Shown here: one piece after another, positions 32,673 through 37,669 of the stretch
Layout of the letters: every line of letters begins with the position of its first letter
How positions within the stretch are numbered: position 1 is the stretch's first letter
Source of the DNA: Mycobacterium sp.
Lineage (GTDB): Bacteria > Actinomycetota > Actinomycetes > Mycobacteriales > Mycobacteriaceae
Length of the DNA: 37,669 nt
Assembly (NCBI RefSeq): GCF_025933915.1
Contig: NZ_JAICZA010000034.1
Location: forward strand, 1 to 37,669
Direction: 5' to 3'
The notes under the pieces: model-generated
Seen by the model: the letters and a program-made list of their open reading frames with translations, nothing else
What the model was told of the DNA's origin: nothing
Databases searched by the model: none
Translations under genes and position numbers: made by a program

Positions 32673-33716
32673 CTACGGACCCCCGAACGCCAGCACTGGG
32701 TCGACCGCTACCGCGCGCCGCAAGCCGGCCAAGCTCGCCAACAGGCCGATCGCGATCGCCGTCGCCTCCAACGACAGGAAGGCCGAGGTGGTCACCGCCA
32801 CCAGCATCGGGAACAGGGGGCCCAACACCACAGCGAGCAGCCCAGCCACCACCCCGGCGACCATCGCGACGAGCACTGCCTGTAGCGCGAGACCGGCCAG
32901 CACCGAGTAGGTCGTGACACCGAGAGCTTTGAACACAGCGAAGTCCCGAGTGCGCTCCAACGCCGAGAGATAGATCAGTGATCCCACGATCAGCGCGGCG
33001 ACCGCCCACAACAGAATCGACACGTACGACAGCGCCAACTGGGCCCCGTGCAGCGGCCGCACCATGTCGTCGGCCGCAGCGTCACGATCTACGATGCGGT
33101 ACCCGTCGGGTACGTGTGTGGGCGTGCCGCGCAAGCCGATTGCGGACACCACCGGCTGCCCGGAAAACATCAGCTGCTGTGCGCCCGCGACGGTAAGGAA
33201 GGCGTTTGGTTGGCCCGCCAGTGTGGTGGACTTGTCGACAAGCCCGACGACCCGCACCATGTTCGCACCGATCTCGAGCTCGTCGCCGATGGAGCGCCCC
33301 AGGGTGGTCGACATCGCCACCTCGCCGGGGTTCGACGGCGTGCGCCCGGTCGCGATGGGTGGCATCTGTTGTTCGGGCACACCGTAGACGTTGACGTTTT
33401 GCGGTGAGCGACGATCTTGCAGGATCGTGTTGCCATAGACCACCGGGATCGCCGATTCAACGCCGGGGAGCCCGGCGATGAACCGTGTTTCTGTTTCCGG
33501 GAATCTCGACGAACCCATGAACGGGCCCGCCGCGCCCTTCTTGATCATGTAGGCGTCGATGCCCAGCGAATTGACCACGCGCTGAGCCTCGACCCGAAAA
33601 CCGTGCGTCAGTCCGGTGAGGATGAGCGTCAGCGCGAACACCATTCCGGTGCCGATGGTCGCGACGATGAAGCGCCGATGTCGCCACTGCAGGTCCCGAA
33701 ACGCGGCGGTCAGCAT
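32673..33716 (-). CDS. FtsX/MacB-like ABC transporter permease
   Basis: The permease is 347 aa from ATG 33716, chosen because GGGAG lies 9 nt upstream; a GTG at 33722 would add two residues but is too close to the ribosome site. It has the MacB/FtsX plan: an N-terminal helix (about 17-37), a periplasmic MacB-PCD-like domain (about 40-230; GDELEIGANMVRVVGLVD), then three helices (about 233-252, 273-300 and 312-335), with LERTRDFAVFKALGVT as the coupling region. It forms a pair with the downstream ATPase, as Rv0072/Rv0073 do (349 aa recalled for Rv0072). Such transporters usually act on lipoproteins, peptides or envelope components by mechanotransmission and not by classic import. The cargo is unknown. 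Confidence 0.88.
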   Translation of the reverse strand: MLTAAFRDLQWRHRRFIVATIGTGMVFALTLILTGLTHGFRVEAQRVVNSLGIDAYMIKKGAAGPFMGSSRFPETETRFIAGLPGVESAIPVVYGNTILQDRRSPQNVNVYGVPEQQMPPIATGRTPSNPGEVAMSTTLGRSIGDELEIGANMVRVVGLVDKSTTLAGQPNAFLTVAGAQQLMFSGQPVVSAIGLRGTPTHVPDGYRIVDRDAAADDMVRPLHGAQLALSYVSILLWAVAALIVGSLIYLSALERTRDFAVFKALGVTTYSVLAGLALQAVLVAMVAGVVAGLLAVVLGPLFPMLVAVTTSAFLSLEATAIAIGLLASLAGLRRAVAVDPVLAFGGP

Positions 33717-33801
33717 TCGCACGCGCTCCCACCCTCAAGACGAGCGATCAACCCGCCGGCCATGAGAGGTGTCGCGTCGTGATCCAAGCGGTTGAACGTG
33801 G

Positions 33802-34287
33802 TCACGTGGAGTCACCGTCGTCGTGCTGCGCGGCGGTACCGGGTTGGTCGTAGGCCGCGCCGAGCCAGGCCAAGGCAACCGCTGCGATGAAGAGTCCGAA
33901 GTCACGCAGCGCGATGTCATAACAGCACGGGTAGCTCAGCAGGTTGATGATGATCCCCGCGAGCCAGGCGGCAACCACGTAGCCCGCGTATCGGGGCTTG
34001 ATCGCGACGGCGAGACCCGCGACGATTTCGATCACGCCGACGATGTACATCACGGTCTGCGCGGTCAAACCCAAGTCTTGTGCGATATCGACGATCCACG
34101 GCGCCAGCGCATCCGGCCAGTGCTGGTAGAGAACCTTCGCGAACTTGTCGACACCCATCCAGATGGGCAGCACCACAAAGCCGATACGCAAGAGCCAAAA
34201 CGCCGCATACGCGGGATCGGAGCGCACCTGCCGCCATCTGCCGCCGGCGCCAGACGGTGACGCGATCGGCGGGCGGGCAGCGGCCAT
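33802..34287 (-). CDS. DoxX-like four-helix membrane protein
   Basis: The 161-aa protein has four membrane helices: about 28-46, 72-95, 100-122 and 124-145. The pattern FWLLRIGFVVLPIWMGVDKFAKVL, then VGVIEIVAGLAVAIKPRYAGYVVAAWLAGIIINLL, is DoxX/DoxD-like (quinol-linked or redox-stress membrane proteins). A Cys-Cys pair sits in the SYPCCYDIALRD loop between helices 3 and 4. The start is ATG 34287, with AGGAGG 4 nt upstream inside a small hairpin. It lies 85 bp before the ABC permease on the same strand and could be cotranscribed with it. The upstream region is AT-rich, with a TAAATT that could be a -10 box. Function is not assigned. Confidence 0.82.
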   Translation of the reverse strand: MAAARPPIASPSGAGGRWRQVRSDPAYAAFWLLRIGFVVLPIWMGVDKFAKVLYQHWPDALAPWIVDIAQDLGLTAQTVMYIVGVIEIVAGLAVAIKPRYAGYVVAAWLAGIIINLLSYPCCYDIALRDFGLFIAAVALAWLGAAYDQPGTAAQHDDGDST

Positions 34288-34288
34288 G

Positions 34289-34305
34289 ACTCCTCCTGTA
34301 GGAGT
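34289..34305 (-). promoter_or_regulatory. Hairpin covering the DoxX-like gene ribosome-binding site
   Basis: On the mRNA strand ACTCCT-ACAGG-AGGAGT forms a 6-bp stem with a 5-nt loop, and its right arm with the loop contains the AGGAGG Shine-Dalgarno sequence. Folding would hide the ribosome site. It may tune translation or be an operator; the loop is short and the effect unproven. Confidence 0.35.
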
Positions 34306-34607
34306 AATTTACATTGTTTTTAGAATGATCACCGCGGACCCGTTTGTCAAGACCCATCGGTGTCGACCTGACACGCGATGCGATGGTTCGAGCGGCCGGA
34401 TTTCGCTGTGTCGTACGGGAACCCGCGGTTGTCGGTTACCCCGGACAGACCCGGTCAGCCGCGGTCCGTTACCGATATGCGCAGCGCGGCAGCGTACTTC
34501 GCGCGGGACGGTGGATATTCATTCACCTGTGCCATCTTTCAAAGTGCGCGGGCTGGCCCATCACCCCACCGCGGGAGTGGTGCGCGCACCTTGTAGTGAC
34601 AATGTGG

Positions 34608-34665
34608 ATTAATATTAGATGTCTAGACGGCAAATGCCAAGGTCTACTAGTGTTAGAACGGACAC
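34608..34665 (+). repeat. Left inverted repeat upstream of the thioesterase gene
   Basis: Three elements lie in order: ATTAATATTAG (34608-34618), the palindrome GTCTAGAC (34621-34628) and GTGTTAGAACGGACAC (34650-34665). The same set, inverted, occurs at 35989-36058. The last element is identical over 16 bp and semi-palindromic (GTGT...ACAC), so it could be a TetR-type operator. The rest of the gap 34306-34726 is AT-richer than its surroundings and no gene in it is supported. Confidence 0.6.
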
Positions 34666-34726
34666 CCGAAGACTGCTGCCGACTCCAGTCGCAGTCATAT
34701 GTGGACGTCAGTCGTAAAGAGTACCG

Positions 34727-35683
34727 ATGCCGATAACATTCGAAGGGTCCGCACGACCTCGTTCCCGCATCACGCTGCGGTTCTTGGCAAAGGCCACCGA
34801 CGTCGGCTACGGCGAGCGAATCGATGGCGGGCACGTGCTCGAATGGGTGGACAAAGCCGGCTACGCGTGCGCGTCGGAGTGGAGCGGAAAATACTGTGTG
34901 ACAGCCTTTATCGGTGATATCCGGTTCGCAAAGCCGATCGCGGTGGGGGAGCTCGTCGAGATCGGTGCGCGCATCGCTTACACCGGACGCACCAGCATGC
35001 ACATCCTGGTCACGGTCTCCTCCGGAGATCCGCGGGCCAAGAGCCTCGGCGAGACCGCGCAGTGCATGGCGGTGTTCATCGCAGTCGATGACTCCGGCGC
35101 GCCGGTGCCGGTGCCGGCCTGGACACCGCAGACTGTCCTAGACCAGCGCCTGCAGCTGGCGGCGCGGCGCAGGGTCTCGGTGCGCGCCGACGTCGATGCC
35201 GCCATGGCCGCACAGCACTACAGCGACGAGACGTCCGCCCCACGCGCCGTATTGCGGTTTCTCGCCGCACCGACGGATGTCAACTGGGGTGGAAAAGTAC
35301 ACGGCGGCAAAGTGATGCGCTGGATCGACGAGGCCGCGTTCGTCTGTGCATCGCAGTGGACCGGTGAGCAGGTTGTCGCGTCGCGTATCGACGGGATCAG
35401 GTTCTACCGACCGATCGTCATCGGCAACATGATCGAGGTGCACGCTCGGCTGATCCACACGGAACCCCGCCGGCTGCACATCAGCGTGCACGTCAGGTCG
35501 ACCGATGTGCGGAACGGGCAGGGAGACGTCGCCGCACACGCACTGGCCATCTTCGCCGCACTCGGCACTGACGACCGCGCAAAAGCCGTGCGCCAATGGA
35601 GCCCGGCCACTGACGAGGACCGCCGGCTTGACCGGCACGCACTGGAACTCATCGAGGTTCTCCGCCGCACCCAGGCCCGGTAG
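34727..35683 (+). CDS. Tandem-hotdog acyl-CoA thioesterase
   Basis: The 318-aa protein is two copies of the hotdog fold. The first (about 10-125) has GERIDGGHVLEWVDKAGYACASEWSG and the second (about 170-290) WGGKVHGGKVMRW followed by IDEAAFVCASQWTG; both then continue with a G-D/I-R-F-x-x-P-I strand turn. The repeated GG-x-V-x-x-W-[VI]-D supplies the catalytic Asp (D42 in the first). This is the double-hotdog type of acyl-CoA hydrolases (ACOT/YciA-like), which cleave acyl-CoA to free acid and CoA in the cytoplasm. The ATG at 34727 has only a weak AAAGAG upstream. Diverged inverted repeats bracket the gene, and an esterase lies downstream on the same strand. The natural acyl chain cannot be told. 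Confidence 0.88.
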   Translation: MPITFEGSARPRSRITLRFLAKATDVGYGERIDGGHVLEWVDKAGYACASEWSGKYCVTAFIGDIRFAKPIAVGELVEIGARIAYTGRTSMHILVTVSSGDPRAKSLGETAQCMAVFIAVDDSGAPVPVPAWTPQTVLDQRLQLAARRRVSVRADVDAAMAAQHYSDETSAPRAVLRFLAAPTDVNWGGKVHGGKVMRWIDEAAFVCASQWTGEQVVASRIDGIRFYRPIVIGNMIEVHARLIHTEPRRLHISVHVRSTDVRNGQGDVAAHALAIFAALGTDDRAKAVRQWSPATDEDRRLDRHALELIEVLRRTQAR

Positions 35684-35688
35684 GCGGC

Positions 35689-35882
35689 CCGCAAATTCTG
35701 GCTGCTACCAGGCCCTACTCAACGATGGCGAGAAGCAGGACGCCGGGGTTCTCGTCATGCCGCACGACATGCACGCCCAAGGCCTACGGTTTCCGATCGC
35801 TTACCTCAACGGCACCGATGTCAGGCCTGGCCAAGCGGGTGAGGTCCAAGAAGTTGGCACACCGGGACAACTGGTGATCTGA
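35689..35882 (+). pseudogene. Possible gene remnant between thioesterase and esterase
   Basis: One frame encodes NSGCYQALLNDGEKQD, then VLVMPHDMHAQGLRFPIAYLNGTDVRPGQAGEVQEVGTPGQLVI ending at TGA 35880-35882. It reads like real protein, with GC-rich third positions, but has no start or ribosome site of its own; upstream it runs into the thioesterase gene in another frame. I do not recognise the family. It may be the C-terminus of a deleted gene. The remaining gap to 36081 holds the right inverted repeat and the esterase promoter region. Confidence 0.35.
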
Positions 35883-35988
35883 CTCGGAAACAGGGATGCG
35901 GGCGTGCGCTGGCGAAGATTCGGGTGATCCGAGGTGCTCAACCCGTCCGAGCATCACGTTAACGGCCGTCGCCCACACCGCTGTTCAT

Positions 35989-36058
35989 GTGTCCGTTCTA
36001 ACACCAACCACCCTTGAAGAACGAAGCTCATAGGTCCAGACTCTATTATTAATATTAG
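35989..36058 (-). repeat. Right inverted repeat upstream of the esterase gene
   Basis: GTGTCCGTTCTAACAC (35989-36004) is the exact reverse complement of 34650-34665. Further right, GTCCAGAC (36034-36041) and ATTAATATTAG (36048-36058) complete the same three-element set as the left copy, in inverted order with longer spacers. It is 24 nt before the esterase ATG, so it also covers that promoter. Confidence 0.6.
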
Positions 36059-36081
36059 TTATTGATACAAGGGACAGCAAT

Positions 36082-37116
36082 ATGACCACCGCCAACCACG
36101 AAGGCCGACTCGCGCGATCCAGTGCCCCGCCCACGAGTTCCGGTGCGTCACTCGATCGCGTGCGCGACGTCGTTCGAGCGCCCGTGGAGGTCACCGAGTC
36201 TGGTCCCAGCGTTGCTGCCCGGCTGGTTTTTGGGGCCAGTCGAATGACCGTGCACCCCGCGCTGGCCATTGGCAGCCGCGCTCTGCAGTTGCCTTGGCCC
36301 TACGGCATTCTCGAACGTGCTGCGCGCGGGTTACCCACCCGGCAGGACCTGATCCGTAGTGCGGTGGAGCTGCCCCATGCCCATGCGGAACTACTGCATG
36401 TCCGCGGAATGGCTTGCGACACCGGTGGAGTCGTGTTGTATTGCCACGGTGGCGCGTTCCTGTGGGGCGGTATCAGCACCCACTTGCGGACCATCGCCAA
36501 GCTGTCGGAGTTCGCCGACAGCCCGGTACTGGCGGTTAATTACCGGACGCTGCCTAAACACACGATCAAGATGGCGCTAAATGACTGCTACGACGCGTAC
36601 CGCTGGCTCCGCAGGCACGGCTACGAATCGGAGCAGATCGCGATCGCAGGTGATTCCGCCGGCGGATACCTTGCGTTCGCACTCGCACAGACCCTGGCCG
36701 AAGAGGGTGAGGAGCCCGCGGCATTGACGCTCATGTCTCCGCTCCTGCAGCTCGCGGCCGAACGCCCATGTGTCAACGGCGCTATGTTGCCCCACAACGG
36801 ATTCGCGGCGTTGACCGCGCTGATCACCGCACACGGCGAACCGCTCTATGAGCCGCTTGACCACATCAAGCCCGGCTTGCCCCCGACGTTGATCCACGTC
36901 TCTGGTGCAGAGGAACTGATACACGACGCTCGACAAGCCGCCCAAAAGCTGGCCGCTGCGGGAGTGCCGACGGACGTGCGGATCTGGCCAGGCCAGGTTC
37001 ACGTGTTCCAGGTCATTGCGCCACTGGTGCCCGAGGCCGACCGCTCCTTGCGCCAGATCGGTGATTACATTCGCATGGCGGTGTCTCGAAACCCACGATC
37101 AGTCCCGGCGGCGTGA
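36082..37116 (+). CDS. HSL-family alpha/beta-hydrolase (esterase/lipase)
   Basis: The 344-aa protein belongs to the hormone-sensitive-lipase-like (alpha/beta-hydrolase fold 3, Lip) esterases common in mycobacteria. The oxyanion-hole motif HGG is at 122-124, the nucleophile elbow G-D-S192-A-G-G at 190-195, an acidic residue in SGAEELIHD (about 277-282) and His307 in GQVHVF. The full triad is plausible. No signal peptide is seen. An AAGGGA sits 8 nt before ATG 36082. Its end overlaps the next gene (GTGA), so at least three genes are cotranscribed. Shared inverted repeats suggest coregulation with the thioesterase. The likely role is hydrolysis of short or medium acyl esters; the substrate is unknown. 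Confidence 0.9.
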   Translation: MTTANHEGRLARSSAPPTSSGASLDRVRDVVRAPVEVTESGPSVAARLVFGASRMTVHPALAIGSRALQLPWPYGILERAARGLPTRQDLIRSAVELPHAHAELLHVRGMACDTGGVVLYCHGGAFLWGGISTHLRTIAKLSEFADSPVLAVNYRTLPKHTIKMALNDCYDAYRWLRRHGYESEQIAIAGDSAGGYLAFALAQTLAEEGEEPAALTLMSPLLQLAAERPCVNGAMLPHNGFAALTALITAHGEPLYEPLDHIKPGLPPTLIHVSGAEELIHDARQAAQKLAAAGVPTDVRIWPGQVHVFQVIAPLVPEADRSLRQIGDYIRMAVSRNPRSVPAA

Positions 37117-37607
37117 GAAATTCCACGGCGATGACCACAGGAAGTCGTGAATGCCAGACCGATCCAGGCCGCCCCACCGTCCCGTTGCCCGGCGCCCTCG
37201 GACTCCGGATGCTCGAACAGAAGTTGCAGATAAAATCCGGCCGAAGCGTGGCGGTGATCAACGCGCCGCCAGAATCGACGTTGAGGCTGCTGTCAGCCGG
37301 TAACCACGACCCGGATCAGGCTGATGTGGTCATTGGGTTTGCCACTCGACCCGTGGACCTGGCATGGCTCAAACCTGCCTATGCGGCCGCTCACGCCGGC
37401 CGCCTGGCCTGGGTCAGCTATCCCGAACCCGGCCAACCGGGAACCGCGCTTCGCCGGGATTGGCTTGTCCGAGCCCTTCACCAATACGGCGTCGAGATGG
37501 TCCAAGAAGTGTCGATCGATCCCGCCTGGCGAGCACTGCGCCTGCGCGCGGTCAAGCAAGGCCACCAACCTGAAACCCCCGTACCCAGCAGGCACCTGGA
37601 GCGCTGA
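37113..37607 (+). CDS. Small DUF3052-like protein downstream of the esterase
   Basis: The frame encodes 164 aa from GTG 37113 in a GTGA overlap with the esterase; ATG 37131 is an alternative. The core (ADVVIGFATRPVDLAWLKPA, LAWVSYPEPG, LRRDWLVRALHQYGVEMVQEVSIDPAWRALRLRA) resembles small mycobacterial proteins related to DUF3052, which have a Rossmann-like three-layer fold and no known activity. The order of strands (VAVINAP, DVVIGF, LAWVSY, ALRLRA) is clear. No membrane segment or catalytic motif is visible. It probably works with the esterase because of translational coupling. Confidence 0.65.
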   Translation: MRNSTAMTTGSRECQTDPGRPTVPLPGALGLRMLEQKLQIKSGRSVAVINAPPESTLRLLSAGNHDPDQADVVIGFATRPVDLAWLKPAYAAAHAGRLAWVSYPEPGQPGTALRRDWLVRALHQYGVEMVQEVSIDPAWRALRLRAVKQGHQPETPVPSRHLER

Positions 37608-37669
37608 TGCAACTTTTGCGGTTCAACCTCATCAACAAGCACGGGGTCTCAAATCACCAGGGCGAAGTA
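37607..37669 (+). CDS. Start of a further gene in the esterase operon (partial)
   Basis: ATG 37607 overlaps the preceding stop (TGATG) and opens 21 codons to the edge of the window: MQLLRFNLINKHGVSNHQGE. The coupling suggests it belongs to the same operon. Too little is present for a family call. Confidence 0.55.
   Translation, partial: MQLLRFNLINKHGVSNHQGEV

Noticed and set aside
32671..33009. Long N-terminal extension of the ABC ATPase
   Set aside because: It overlaps the permease gene in another frame and is Gly/Arg-rich shadow sequence; GTG 32670 fits the ABC domain start.
34344..34736. Open frame between the DoxX-like and thioesterase genes
   Set aside because: Residue content is unlike real mycobacterial protein (Cys/Trp-rich), with no ribosome site, and it overlaps the repeat elements.
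1..37669. CRISPR arrays, rRNA, tRNA or intact insertion sequences
   Set aside because: No regular direct repeats with spacers, no tRNA-like cloverleaf and no transposase frame were recognised.

Overview
The window is high-GC actinobacterial chromosome, most likely from a non-tuberculous Mycobacterium. The evidence is gene content and order: an Rv0939-type fused hydrolase, ligD, ku, a pst phosphate-transport operon of the pstS3-pstC2-pstA1 type, an SDR, an Rv0926c-like protein and mntH follow one another as in the M. tuberculosis Rv0939-Rv0924c region (recalled, not searched). GTG/TTG starts, ATGA/GTGA/TGATG gene junctions and several starts with a TANNNT -10 box exactly 6 nt upstream (leaderless mRNA) fit mycobacteria.

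Region 1 (1-15 kb), conserved core. A methyltransferase tail meets a convergent ligD-Rv0939-like operon. ligD and a PfkB-type sugar kinase diverge with only 11 bp between their start codons. Ku follows the kinase, so both partners of mycobacterial non-homologous end joining are present. Ku ends against the pst operon (pstA1, pstC2, pstS3 on the minus strand). Upstream of pstS3 lies a decayed copy of a pstS 3' end, then a perfect KstR-type operator in front of an SDR/Rv0926c-like pair. mntH, a gamma-glutamyl cyclotransferase/poly-gamma-glutamate hydrolase fusion and an F420-type luciferase-like oxidoreductase complete the block.

Region 2 (15.1-31.4 kb), the unusual part. About ten tightly packed minus-strand genes encode a membrane-linked NTPase system. 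In transcription order they are: a DUF4190-like two-TM protein, a possible 42-aa small ORF, a three-TM protein, a secreted/anchored vWA protein of 893 aa, a 1191-aa tubulin/FtsZ-superfamily protein, an 872-aa protein with two central TM helices, a 665-aa Fn3-like protein, a GAP1-type protein, a cytosolic vWA protein and a zinc-ribbon TRAFAC-type GTPase. Just upstream is a paralogue of the first gene. Many junctions overlap or abut, so the genes are probably made as one operon. Similar components have been noted computationally in actinobacterial NTP-dependent regulatory/conflict systems; I know of no experimentally assigned function. A plausible reading is a GTPase-controlled, tubulin-based scaffold tethered to the membrane and coupled to an extracytoplasmic vWA sensor. 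Four of the membrane proteins share a short D-P-F motif in their tails.

Region 3 (31.6-37.7 kb). A MacB/FtsX-like ABC transporter whose ATPase carries a C-terminal cyclic-nucleotide-binding domain, a DoxX-like membrane protein, a tandem-hotdog thioesterase and an HSL-type esterase with two small downstream genes. The thioesterase gene and a gene remnant are bracketed by diverged inverted repeats that share a perfect 16-bp element. The intergenic stretches here and around 30.6 kb are clearly more AT-rich than the rest.
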